A DNA stretch of 46,731 bases from NCBI GenBank assembly GCA_003222275.1, contig QHVJ01000153.1, positions 1-46,731 of the forward strand, given 5' to 3'. The DNA comes from Acidobacteriota bacterium. GTDB lineage: Bacteria; Acidobacteriota; Vicinamibacteria; Fen-336. The notes below the pieces were generated by a model. That model was not told the origin of the DNA, did not search any database, and worked only from the letters and a program-made list of their open reading frames with translations. This document shows positions 10,217-19,502 of this stretch, piece after piece. Position 1 is the first letter of the stretch. The number at the start of each line of letters is the position of its first letter. Made by a program: the position numbers and the translations under genes.

Positions 10217-10852
10217 ATGTCCAGCCTCGACCACCGTCTGGAGCTGCTTCCCTTCGCCGTCGGCGACACCCCCGGGTACGCGCTCACCCACCTCACGAGG
10301 GCCCATTGGTCGGTGCGGATATGGGGCCGGCTGGGGCCATTCTGGGCGGACGCCTTCTCGCTCGGCCTGGCCAATGCCCGGATCAGCATCCAGCGGGGCT
10401 TTGCCCGCCAGGACGGAGCCGGCCGCTGGATCGCCGATTTCCTCCTGTCCCCGGGCGCGGACGCCCCCGAGCCGTCGTCGCTCGACCTGCTGTCGTTCGT
10501 GCTCCGCGGACCGGCCGCGGACGACGGGGGACCGATCATCCTTTCTCACTACGCGCTCGACGGCAGCCCCGACGTGGGGCCGTCTCTCTACCTCGAGGTG
10601 CAGGGGCCGGACCGGCTGGGATTCCTGGGCAGCCTGCTGCGCTCGCTGGCGCGGCTCGAGCTGTCGCCGCGGGAGATGCTCATCACGACGAGCGAGGGCG
10701 AGGCCTACGATCGCTTCTTCTTGAAGACGATCTCCGGTGCCGTGCCTTCGGAGGCGACGCGCCGCCTTCTGCAGCTAACGTTGGAGACTGCCGTGCTCGG
10801 AGCCCGAGAGTGCGAGAATGCGCTCACGATTCCGAGCCCGGCTCATGGCTGA
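10217..10852 (+). CDS. ACT-domain-like regulatory protein
   Basis: LYLEVQGPDRLGFLGSLLRSLARLELSPREMLITTSEGEAYDRFFL resembles GlnD-type ACT domain; overlaps downstream antiporter start (ATGGCTGA). Confidence 0.6.
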   Translation: MSSLDHRLELLPFAVGDTPGYALTHLTRAHWSVRIWGRLGPFWADAFSLGLANARISIQRGFARQDGAGRWIADFLLSPGADAPEPSSLDLLSFVLRGPAADDGGPIILSHYALDGSPDVGPSLYLEVQGPDRLGFLGSLLRSLARLELSPREMLITTSEGEAYDRFFLKTISGAVPSEATRRLLQLTLETAVLGARECENALTIPSPAHG

Positions 10853-12092
10853 CCCTCAATTCGTTCCCGCTCTCGGGTGGACCGCGCCGTTCGTGATGTT
10901 GTTGCTGTCGATCGCCGTCCTGCCCCTGGCGGCGCCGCGGTTCTGGGAATCGAACGCCCGCAAGCTGGCGGTGGCGGCGCTGCTCGGGCTCCCGGTACTC
11001 CTCCTCTATTTGCGGCACGACGCGTCCGCCCTGGTCCACACCGGCCGCGACTACCTGTCGTTCATCGTGCTCCTTGGCAGCCTGTTCGTCGTCTCCGGCG
11101 GCATCCTGGCCACGGGCGACCTCGAGGCCACGCCGCGCACCAACACCGCTTTCCTGGCCGTCGGCTCGGTCCTGGCTTCCCTCATCGGGACGACCGGAGC
11201 GTCCGTGCTGCTGATCCGGCCGCTGCTCTCCACCAACCAGGAGCGCAGGAACGTCGTGCACACCGTGGTGTTCTTCATCTTCATCGTGTCGAACACGGGA
11301 GGCTGCCTGACGCCGCTCGGCGATCCGCCGCTCTTCCTCGGCTACCTTCGCGGCGTGCCGTTCACCTGGACGTTGCGGCTGCTGCCGCACTGGCTGGTCG
11401 TGAACGGGCTGCTCCTCGCGGTCTATTTCCTCTGGGACCGCCGCGCCCACGCGCGGGAGCCCGTGGGGGCGGTCGTGCGGGACCGAGCCGTGCTCCAGCC
11501 GATCCGCATCCGCGGCAAGAGGAACTTCGTGCTGCTCCTCGCCGTGATCGCCAGCGTCGCCGGGCTGCCTTCGCCCTATCGCGAGGCGGTGATGTTGGCG
11601 GTCTCCGCGGTGTCGCTGGCGGCGACGCCCCGGGATGTCCACGAGGCGAACCGCTTCACGTTCCACGCGATCGCGGAGGTCGCGGCGCTCTTCGCCGGCA
11701 TCTTCCTGACCATGCTTCCCGCCCTCCAGATCCTGCATGCGCGGGGGGCCACTCTCGGCCTGACGACGCCGCGCCAGTTCTTCTGGGCGTCCGGTCTCTT
11801 GTCATCGTTCCTCGACAACGCGCCGACCTACCTGACGTTCCTCGCCGTCGCGCAGTCGCTGCGTCTCCCCGCCGAGGTGGTCGGCGTGACCCACGAGGTC
11901 CTGGCCGCGATCAGCGCGGGCTCCGTGTTCATGGGCGCCAACACCTACATCGGGAACGGGCCCAACTTCATGGTGCGCGCCATCGCCGAGGAGCGCGGGG
12001 TGCCCATGCCCAGCTTCGGCGGGTACATGCTCTACAGCGGCGCGGTCCTGATCCCGTGCTTCGTGCTCGTGACGCTCGTGTTCTTCCGGTAG
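10845..12092 (+). CDS. Sodium:proton antiporter, NhaD / citrate-transporter-like superfamily
   Basis: VSNTGGCLTPLGDPPLFLGYLRGVPF, FLDNAPTYLTF, AISAGSVFMGANTYIGNGPNFM motifs; many TM segments. Confidence 0.85.
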   Translation: MADPQFVPALGWTAPFVMLLLSIAVLPLAAPRFWESNARKLAVAALLGLPVLLLYLRHDASALVHTGRDYLSFIVLLGSLFVVSGGILATGDLEATPRTNTAFLAVGSVLASLIGTTGASVLLIRPLLSTNQERRNVVHTVVFFIFIVSNTGGCLTPLGDPPLFLGYLRGVPFTWTLRLLPHWLVVNGLLLAVYFLWDRRAHAREPVGAVVRDRAVLQPIRIRGKRNFVLLLAVIASVAGLPSPYREAVMLAVSAVSLAATPRDVHEANRFTFHAIAEVAALFAGIFLTMLPALQILHARGATLGLTTPRQFFWASGLLSSFLDNAPTYLTFLAVAQSLRLPAEVVGVTHEVLAAISAGSVFMGANTYIGNGPNFMVRAIAEERGVPMPSFGGYMLYSGAVLIPCFVLVTLVFFR

Positions 12093-12099
12093 GCCCGCC

Positions 12100-13722
12100 T
12101 CAACTGCCGCTCGCGGCCGGAGGCGCCGGCGCGATCCGCTCATACACGAGCAGCGGGTCTCCCCAGGCGGTGCCGAAGGTTCCGATCAGGGCGTAATCGC
12201 GCAGGAAGGGGGAGCCGGGCCGCACCAGGTTGCGGATGAAGCCGAGGCCGTTCACGACGTAGGCGGGCTTCAGATCGAGGACCATGCGCGTGGGCGTGAG
12301 GTTGTCCATGTCGGTGAGCGGCCGCCCCTCCTCGTCCCAGATGTCCGAGGCGGGCGGCGGGTAGTAGGCCAGCGCCTCCGGCGTGCAGAGGCCGACGGTG
12401 TCGATCACGTCGCCCCGGTAGAAGAAGCCGAAGATCCCGACCTCGCTGATGAGCGCCGGGGCGGGCCGGGTCCCGCGACGGTTGAGGAACCCGGCCGCCC
12501 GCCGGTAGCCGTTGAACCGCTCCCGCTCGGCGCGCTCGACCCGCTCGCCGCGCGGGTTGCGGGCGGACGGGAGATGGCGCGGCGCCGGGCCGTCGTCGAA
12601 GGCGTAGTTGTTCGCGGAGAGCAGCAGCACGGTGAGCGCAACCCAGGAGAGCACGGGGAGCCAGGGCGGGACGAATCCGGCGAGCCTCTGTACCAGGGTC
12701 CATCCATGGTCGAGCGTGACGACGCAGCCGTAGAACAGCGTCAAGACGGCGAAGGTGACGAAGGACGGGAAGTACCACGCTTCGCGGTGGCCGATCCAGG
12801 CATAGAGCACGAGGAAGAGCGGCGCATAGAGGAAGTAGGCGATCCGGGCATCCGGCCGCCGAAGGAGCGCGAGCCAGAGCGCGGGAAGCCCGAGCAGCGT
12901 GAGCCAGGCCGGACCGGCCCGGCCCGAAGGCGCGTCCTTCAGCCGCTGATAGCCGGTGAACAGGATGGAGCCCGCGGCGTGGCGGGCCAGCGTGGCGGTC
13001 TCGGGCGCGATCGATGACAGGCGCTGCCGAAGGTCGACTCGGCCGCCCTCGTAGGGCCGGAAGACCGAGGGTTCCGCGCTCCGGGCCCGGATCGACTGCG
13101 GCACCGGAGACCCGTAGTAGAAGGCCGAGAAGACGAGCCAGGCCAGGGGCAGGACCAGGTATGCCGCCAGCAGATGCGGACGAAAGCGCCGATGGAAAAG
13201 GATGGGGACCCAGACGAGCGGCGTGAGCAGGATCCCTTCGGGCCTGATCAGCGGCGCGGCCGAGGCGAGGAGCACCGCGGGCAGATCGCGTCCCGTGCGC
13301 ATCAGGTACAGTCCCGCCAGCAGCGCGGCGAGCAGCAGGCCGGCCTCGAATCCCTGCGACAGTATCGAGACGTTGACGGAGTTGAAGCCGACGAGCAGGG
13401 CGGCGAGGAGGGACGGGCCCGCGCGGGCGGTGAGATCACGGGTCACGAGATAGGCGAGGACGGTCACGGCGGCGAGCAACACGGCGTTCAGCGCCAACGC
13501 CACCTGGTCTACGCGGTCGACGCCGAAGAGAAACCCGAGGCCGCCCAGGAGAAAGAGGAAGGCGGGCGAGGTCGACCCCAGCACCGGCGGACCTTCGAGG
13601 TTCCACGCCGGCCGGAGGTGGCGCGCGAGGTTGCGAGCGTGCCGGAACGTGATGTACGCGTCGTCGCAGGGCTGCAGGTGCTGCGAGAGCAGGAACGCTC
13701 CCGCCGCGGCGCCCAAGCCCAC
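12100..13722 (-). CDS. Polytopic membrane glycosyltransferase-like protein (GT39/PMT-like superfamily)
   Basis: Short N-terminal CDDAYITFRHARNLA motif with multiple TM helices. Confidence 0.6.
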   Translation of the reverse strand: MGLGAAAGAFLLSQHLQPCDDAYITFRHARNLARHLRPAWNLEGPPVLGSTSPAFLFLLGGLGFLFGVDRVDQVALALNAVLLAAVTVLAYLVTRDLTARAGPSLLAALLVGFNSVNVSILSQGFEAGLLLAALLAGLYLMRTGRDLPAVLLASAAPLIRPEGILLTPLVWVPILFHRRFRPHLLAAYLVLPLAWLVFSAFYYGSPVPQSIRARSAEPSVFRPYEGGRVDLRQRLSSIAPETATLARHAAGSILFTGYQRLKDAPSGRAGPAWLTLLGLPALWLALLRRPDARIAYFLYAPLFLVLYAWIGHREAWYFPSFVTFAVLTLFYGCVVTLDHGWTLVQRLAGFVPPWLPVLSWVALTVLLLSANNYAFDDGPAPRHLPSARNPRGERVERAERERFNGYRRAAGFLNRRGTRPAPALISEVGIFGFFYRGDVIDTVGLCTPEALAYYPPPASDIWDEEGRPLTDMDNLTPTRMVLDLKPAYVVNGLGFIRNLVRPGSPFLRDYALIGTFGTAWGDPLLVYERIAPAPPAASGS

Positions 13723-13787
13723 GGCCGCGGCGAGCAGGGCGGGGGAGCCGAACTCGCCCGCGAGGCGCGACCTCCACCCGGCGACCT

Positions 13788-14477
13788 TCAGAAGCTCCGA
13801 CGGCTGAGGCGCCCGAGGCTGAACTGGGCGGTCTCGGCCACCGCCATCACCGCCATCACGCCCGCCTGCACGGGATCGGTCACTACGAGGTCCGCGGAGT
13901 CGGGGACGCTGCCGGCCATGTTCAGGCTGATCACGAGCACGCCCTGCTCGCGGATCTCCCGCACGGCCTTCTCGATGTCCCCGCCCATGAGCGCCCCGGC
14001 CAGGACCAGCACGCGCGCCCGCGGCAGCCGCGCCACCGCGCGCACCGCGTCGGCGAGCGATTGCTCGCCCACCAGGGGGATGGTGTCGACCGAGATGTGC
14101 TCACCCCGGATGTTGTGGCGGTCGGCCTCCGAGATCGCGCCGAGGGCGACCTGCCCCACCTGCGCCCCGCCACCCATGATGATGATCCGCTTGCCGTAGA
14201 TCCGCTGGAACGTCTTGACGACGGTCACCTTTCGCACGATGGGCAGCGCGGCGAGGTCCTGCTCCAGGGCTTCCGCTCCCGCCGGCACCGCGACTTCGAA
14301 ATAGGTGCGGCTGCCCGCGGGCCGGTTCTCGAGGATCTCGACGAGCGTGATGTCGACTCCGTGGCGGGCGATGACGCCGGTGAGCTGGTGCAGGACGCCG
14401 GGGCCGGGGCCGGCCTCGACGAGCAGGCCGATGGTCTCGGCGGGTGTCCCGGGCGGGGGGAAATCTGGCGCCGTCAT
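13788..14477 (-). CDS. ACT-domain / DUF5612-like protein
   Basis: IGLLVEAGPGPGVLHQLTGVIARHGVDITLVEIL ACT domain followed by RIIIMGGGAQVGQVALGAISEADRHNIRGEHISVDTIPLVGE. Confidence 0.65.
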   Translation of the reverse strand: MTAPDFPPPGTPAETIGLLVEAGPGPGVLHQLTGVIARHGVDITLVEILENRPAGSRTYFEVAVPAGAEALEQDLAALPIVRKVTVVKTFQRIYGKRIIIMGGGAQVGQVALGAISEADRHNIRGEHISVDTIPLVGEQSLADAVRAVARLPRARVLVLAGALMGGDIEKAVREIREQGVLVISLNMAGSVPDSADLVVTDPVQAGVMAVMAVAETAQFSLGRLSRRSF

Positions 14478-14543
14478 GGCTCGCGTCCGGCGTGATGATA
14501 GCCTGCCTTGACGGCGCTGCGCGCCGCGGACAAGACTCCACCG

Positions 14544-15935
14544 ATGCCCAAGAGAGTCCTCGTCGCGTCTTTGCTGTCCCTGGCGCTGGCCCAAGGGAGC
14601 TCGCCCATGGCGGAAGTTCGTTTCATCACGCTCGACCCCGGCCACTTCCACGCCGCGCTCGTCCAGAAGGAGATGTATCCCGGCGTCGCCCGCCAGGTGA
14701 ACGTCTACGCACCGCTGGGATCGGACCTCGTCGACCACCTCGCACGGGTGGCGGGCTTCAACCGGCGTCCGGACAACCCGACGGCGTGGGAGCTCGAGGT
14801 CCACACCGGCCCCGATTTCCTGGAGCGCATGCTGCGCGAGCGTCCCGGGAACGCCGTCGTGATCTCGGGCCGCAACCGTGGGAAGATCGACCGGGTCCAG
14901 TCGTCTCTCGACGCGGGCCTGCACGCGCTCGTCGACAAGCCGTGGATCCTCGAGGAATCCGACCTGCCGAAGCTCGAGCGCACCCTCGCCACCGCCGAGG
15001 AGAAGGGGCTCGTCGCGCTCGACATCATGACCGAGCGCTTCGAGGTGACGACGCAGCTGCAGCGGGAGCTGGTGAACGACCCCGCCACCTTCGGTACCTT
15101 GCTGCCGGGCCGCGAAGCCGAGCCGGCGGTGTACATGGAGAGCGTGCACTACCTCAAGAAGGTCGTGGCCGGCGCGCCCAACCCCCGGCCCGTCTGGTTC
15201 TTCGACACCGAGCAGCAGGGGGAGGGCCTCAACGACGTGGGGACGCACCTCGTGGACCTCGCGCAGTGGACGCTCTTCCCCGAGCAGGCGCTCGACTACC
15301 GCCAGGACATCCGCGTGCTGCGCGCGCAGCGGTGGCCGACGCTGATCCCGCGGGCCGAGTTCCGCCAGGTGACGCGCGAGGACTTCCCGCCGAGCCTCTC
15401 CGGCCGGGTGAAGGGCGACGTCCTCGAGTACTTCTGCAACACGCTCGTGACCTACACGCTGCGCGGCGTGCATGTCACCCTCGACGCGATCTGGGACTGG
15501 GAGCCCCCGCCCGGGACCGGCGACACGCACTACGCCTACTACCGCGGCTCGCGCGCGAAGGTCGAGATCCGCCAGGGCGCCGCCGAGCAGCACCGTCCGG
15601 AGCTGTACGTGGTGCCGAACGCGGCGGCCGACAAGGCGGCCGTGCTGGCGGCCGTCCAGAAGAAGGTCGCGGCTCTCCAGGCCCAGTACCCCGGCATCGC
15701 CGTCGTCGATCAAGGCGCGGAGACGCGGGTCACGATTCCGGAGGCCCTGCGGGTGGGCCACGAGCAGCACTTCGCCCAGGTCACGCAGCGCTTCCTGCGC
15801 TACGTGCACGACCGCCGCACGCTGCCGGCCTGGGAGCGGCCGAACATGCTGGCGAAGTACTACGTCACCACCGAAGGCACGCGGCTGGCTCGCCAGTCCG
15901 CGCCCCGGCCCGCGGAGCGCCACGCTCCCCGGTGA
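14544..15935 (+). CDS. Gfo/Idh/MocA-like putative oxidoreductase, exported
   Basis: VRFITLDPGHFHAALVQKEM, ALVDKPWIL (K-P motif), NDVGTHLVDL; N-terminal signal peptide MPKRVLVASLLSLALAQG. Confidence 0.75.
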   Translation: MPKRVLVASLLSLALAQGSSPMAEVRFITLDPGHFHAALVQKEMYPGVARQVNVYAPLGSDLVDHLARVAGFNRRPDNPTAWELEVHTGPDFLERMLRERPGNAVVISGRNRGKIDRVQSSLDAGLHALVDKPWILEESDLPKLERTLATAEEKGLVALDIMTERFEVTTQLQRELVNDPATFGTLLPGREAEPAVYMESVHYLKKVVAGAPNPRPVWFFDTEQQGEGLNDVGTHLVDLAQWTLFPEQALDYRQDIRVLRAQRWPTLIPRAEFRQVTREDFPPSLSGRVKGDVLEYFCNTLVTYTLRGVHVTLDAIWDWEPPPGTGDTHYAYYRGSRAKVEIRQGAAEQHRPELYVVPNAAADKAAVLAAVQKKVAALQAQYPGIAVVDQGAETRVTIPEALRVGHEQHFAQVTQRFLRYVHDRRTLPAWERPNMLAKYYVTTEGTRLARQSAPRPAERHAPR

Positions 15936-17020
15936 GCGCCGAGACGCGCGTCTTTCCCTGGCCGCGGCTGCACGAGTTCTGCGCGGGCGTGTTCCGCCAC
16001 CTCGGCGTGCCCGAGGCCGAGGCGCGTCTCGCGGCGGACGTGCTGTCGTCGGCGGACCGGCGCGGAATCGACTCCCACGGCGTGGCGCGCCTGCGCACCT
16101 ACTTCGACCTGATCTCGGTCGGCAAGATCAACCCGCGGCCCCGGCCGCGGATCGTGCGGGAAAGCCCGAGCACGGCGACGGTGGACGGGGACAACGGCCT
16201 CGGCCTCGTCGTCGGGCCGTGGGCCAACGACATCGCGATGGAGAAGGCCGAGCGCGCGGGCACCGGCTGGGTCGCGGTCTGCCACACGAACCATTTCGGC
16301 ATCGCCGGCTACTACGTGCTCGAGGCGCTGAAGCGCGACATGATCGGCTGGGCCATGACCAACAGCAGCCGCGGCGTGGCTCCGCTGTGGGGAGCGGAGC
16401 GGATGCTCGGCACGAATCCCCTCGCCATCGGCTTTCCGGCCCGGGAGGAGCCGCCGATCGTCCTCGACATGTCGACCTGCGCGGTGCCGCTCGGCAAGAT
16501 CGAGATCGCCGTGCGCAAGGGCGAGTCGATTCCCCTCGGCTGGGCCATCGACCGGGAGGGAAATCCGACCACCGACCCCCGCGCCATGATCGAAGGGGGA
16601 GCGCTCCTGCCCCTCGGCTCGGACCGCGAGCACAGCGGGCACAAGGGCTACGGGCTGGCCCTCGCGGTGGACGTCCTGTCCGCGGTGCTGTCGGGGGCGA
16701 ACTGGGGGCCGTTCGCGCCGCCCTTCGCCCTGCGCCAGGCCGATCCTGTGCGCAAGGTCGGAAAGGGCATCGGCCACTTCTTCGGCGCCATGCGCATCGA
16801 CGCGTTCCGCGACCCGGACGAGTTCAAGGCGCAGATCGACGACTTCGTCCGCACGCTGCGGGCGACGCGGCCCACGCCCGGCACCCCCGGCGTCTTGATC
16901 CCGGGCGATCCGGAGCGCACGGCCCAGAAGGAGCGGGACGTGCACGGCATTCCCCTGCTGCCGCCGGTGCTCGAGGACCTCCGTGACATCTCCCGTCGGA
17001 CCGGTGTCTCGCTGGAGTAG
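15932..17020 (+). CDS. Ldh-family (malate/L-lactate/ureidoglycolate dehydrogenase-like) oxidoreductase
   Basis: DRRGIDSHGVARLRTYFD, GTGWVAVCHTNHFGIAGYYVLEA, MLGTNPLAIGFPA; GTG start overlaps previous stop (GTGA). Confidence 0.9.
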   Translation: MSAETRVFPWPRLHEFCAGVFRHLGVPEAEARLAADVLSSADRRGIDSHGVARLRTYFDLISVGKINPRPRPRIVRESPSTATVDGDNGLGLVVGPWANDIAMEKAERAGTGWVAVCHTNHFGIAGYYVLEALKRDMIGWAMTNSSRGVAPLWGAERMLGTNPLAIGFPAREEPPIVLDMSTCAVPLGKIEIAVRKGESIPLGWAIDREGNPTTDPRAMIEGGALLPLGSDREHSGHKGYGLALAVDVLSAVLSGANWGPFAPPFALRQADPVRKVGKGIGHFFGAMRIDAFRDPDEFKAQIDDFVRTLRATRPTPGTPGVLIPGDPERTAQKERDVHGIPLLPPVLEDLRDISRRTGVSLE

Positions 17021-17029
17021 CTGAATATC

Positions 17030-18886
17030 ATGCAGAAGCCTCTCGCCGCCCCCATTCTCGTCGCCACTTTGCTGCTGCCGGGTCTCTCGCTGGCCGAGGA
17101 GCGACGGACCACCTACAACGTGGCCGGCTACCACATCGCGGCCGAGGGCGATCTGAAAGGGTTCACCCTGGAGCTGACGCCGACCCGGATTGCCGAAGGC
17201 CTCGACGTCGTCGCGGTCAAGCTCACGAGCCCGGCGCCCCAGCCCCCGCCACGCTTCACGCTCAAGTGGTCGCTGCCTTCGCACGACGTGGTCGGGCAAT
17301 GGGCCACCGGCCGCCAGATGAACAAGACGATCCGCCCGGACTGGTCCGGGGGACGCTTGCAGGCGTCGATGTTCGCGCGAGAGGCGCCGGTGAGCTGCCT
17401 GTTCGGCAGCGACGACGGCAACGTGCTCACGTTTGCGGTGTCCGACGCCCTGGACACCGTCCTCATCGGATCAGGCATCCGCGAGGAGGACGGGCTCATC
17501 TACAACGACATCACCTTCTTCAGCGAGCCGCATCCGAGCCTCACGCAATACTCGGTGGAGCTGCGCATCGATCGGCGCGCCGTCCCGTATTGGACGGCGC
17601 TCGAGGACGTGGGCGAGTGGTGGGCGCGGCAGCCCGGCTACGAGCCGGCGCGGGTGCCCGAGCCCGCGCGGCAGCCGGTCTACTCGACCTGGTACAGCTA
17701 CCACCAGAGCGTCGACGCCGCGGTGCTGCTGAAGGAGGTGGCGATCGCCAAGCGGATGGGGTTCGACTCGATCATCGTCGACGACGGCTGGCAGACCCTC
17801 GACAGCGCCCGGGGCTATGCCTACACCGGGGATTGGCAGCCCGAGCGCATGCCGGACATGAAGGCCTTCGTGGACGGCTGCCACGCGCTGGGCGTGAAGG
17901 TCGTGCTCTGGTACGCGGTGCCCTTCGTGGGCAAGAACGCGAAGGTCGCGGAGCGCTTCAAGGACGAGTCCCTGCGGTACGAAGACCGCCTGGGCGCGTA
18001 CGTGCTCGACCCGCGCTACCCCGACGTGCGCCAGTACCTGATCGAGGTCTACCGGAAGGCCATCCAGGACTGGGGCATCGACGGGTTCAAGCTCGACTTC
18101 ATCGAGCGCTTCGCCGCCGACGAGAAGACGGTGCTCGAAGCCACGGGGGGCCGCGACTTCGCGTCGGTCAACGAGGCCACCGACCGGATGATGACCGACA
18201 TCCTGGCCGAGCTGAAGAAGGTGAAGCCCGACGTCATGATCGAGTTCCGCCAGCCCTACATCGGACCCCTGATCCGCAAGTACGGGAACATGTTCCGGGC
18301 CAGCGACTGCCCGAACTCCTACCTCGCGAACCGGGTGAAGACCGTCGACCTGCGCCTCCTCAGCGGCAACACCGCCGTGCACGCCGACATGATCATGTGG
18401 CACTACGGCGAGCGGGTCGAGATCGCCGCCTTCCAGCTCTTGAACGTGCTCTTCTCGGTGCCGCAGGTGTCGGTGCGGCTCCAGGAGATCCCCAAGGACC
18501 ACTTCGCGATGGTCCAGTTCTACACGACATACTGGAGAGAGAACCGGCCGGTGTTGCTCGACGGCGCGTTCGAGGCCCTCGACCCGGCCGAAAACTATCC
18601 GGTGCTGATCGCTCGCGGCGGCGGCAAGCAGATCGTCGGCGTCTACGGCGACGCGTTCGTGAAGCTCGACGGAAGCACGCCGGGAAAGATCGACCTCATC
18701 AACGCGAAGAACTCGGACGCGGTGATCCTCGCCGTCGGCCAGGACCTGGGAACGTACCGGTACAAGATCCGGGATTGCCAGGGAAAGGTGGTCGGCTCCG
18801 GCCAGGCACGCCTCGACAAGGGGACGCGCGATTTCAAGGTGCCCGTGTCCGGGTTGCTTTCCCTGCAGCGGGGCGAGCAGCGCTAG
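17030..18886 (+). CDS. GH36-like alpha-galactosidase family glycoside hydrolase, secreted
   Basis: Signal peptide; STWYSYHQSVD, IIVDDGWQTLDS, WGIDGFKLDFIERFA, MFRASDCPNSYLANRVKTVDLRLLSG motifs. Confidence 0.8.
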   Translation: MQKPLAAPILVATLLLPGLSLAEERRTTYNVAGYHIAAEGDLKGFTLELTPTRIAEGLDVVAVKLTSPAPQPPPRFTLKWSLPSHDVVGQWATGRQMNKTIRPDWSGGRLQASMFAREAPVSCLFGSDDGNVLTFAVSDALDTVLIGSGIREEDGLIYNDITFFSEPHPSLTQYSVELRIDRRAVPYWTALEDVGEWWARQPGYEPARVPEPARQPVYSTWYSYHQSVDAAVLLKEVAIAKRMGFDSIIVDDGWQTLDSARGYAYTGDWQPERMPDMKAFVDGCHALGVKVVLWYAVPFVGKNAKVAERFKDESLRYEDRLGAYVLDPRYPDVRQYLIEVYRKAIQDWGIDGFKLDFIERFAADEKTVLEATGGRDFASVNEATDRMMTDILAELKKVKPDVMIEFRQPYIGPLIRKYGNMFRASDCPNSYLANRVKTVDLRLLSGNTAVHADMIMWHYGERVEIAAFQLLNVLFSVPQVSVRLQEIPKDHFAMVQFYTTYWRENRPVLLDGAFEALDPAENYPVLIARGGGKQIVGVYGDAFVKLDGSTPGKIDLINAKNSDAVILAVGQDLGTYRYKIRDCQGKVVGSGQARLDKGTRDFKVPVSGLLSLQRGEQR

Positions 18887-19164
18887 CGTCGCGGATCGGA
18901 TCCTTTGATTTCCGTTTGCGGGTCTTCGATCCGTCTCAGTGGCACGAGCACGTCGTCGCCGCGGCGGTTCCTGCACTGCTTGACGTACTGGTCGAACAGT
19001 GCCCTGACTTTCGACATCAGCTCCGCGTGACCCTCGCCGGACGAGGGTTCCCACTCTCGAGGGAGGGGCTCGGGTCACGAACGCTCTGGTCGCGTTGGGA
19101 GGCGAGAAAAACCGGGGAAGACTACGAGATCCCGGAGCGGCACCAGCGGCAATGTCTGGGACAT
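18883..19164 (-). pseudogene. lon: Decayed lon protease N-terminal remnant (internal deletion plus in-frame TGA)
   Basis: Minus strand reads MSQTLPLVPLRDLVVFPGFSRLPTRPERS* then in the same frame EGHAELMSKVRALFDQYVKQCRNRRGDDVLVPLRRIEDPQ; both resemble LonN segments normally far apart. Confidence 0.75.
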
Positions 19165-19175
19165 CAAATCTCCGT

Positions 19176-19502
19176 TCAGGGCCCGGTCAGCGCTTCGAAG
19201 GCTTCCTTCAGCTCCGTGTGGCTCGGACGTGCGACCTGCTGGACGACGACGCCGTCTTTCAAGAACACGAGGTTCGGCCACATCTTGACCCCGAACGAAC
19301 GGCCGAGCCGGCGCCCGGGGCCGTCTTCGACCTTCACGTGGCGGACCTGCGGATGCTCGCGCAGGAGCGACGCTACGCGCGGGGCGGCGGCGCGGCAGAA
19401 GCCGCACCAGCCGGTCCCGAACTCGAGGAGCACGAGGCCAGGCGCGCGGTCGATCTCCTCGCGGGTCGGCGCTTCTTCCAGCGGCAGATAATCGGCGCTC
19501 AT
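19176..19502 (-). CDS. Thioredoxin-family protein
   Basis: VLLEFGTGWCGFCRAAAP active site and VKMWPNLVFLKDGVVV; ATGA overlap with upstream GH78 stop. Confidence 0.9.
   Translation of the reverse strand: MSADYLPLEEAPTREEIDRAPGLVLLEFGTGWCGFCRAAAPRVASLLREHPQVRHVKVEDGPGRRLGRSFGVKMWPNLVFLKDGVVVQQVARPSHTELKEAFEALTGP

Noticed and set aside
17266-19491. 741-aa plus-strand ORF overlapping GH36, lon remnant and thioredoxin
   Set aside because: Out-of-frame translation of the GH36 gene and antisense of the others; no domain similarity
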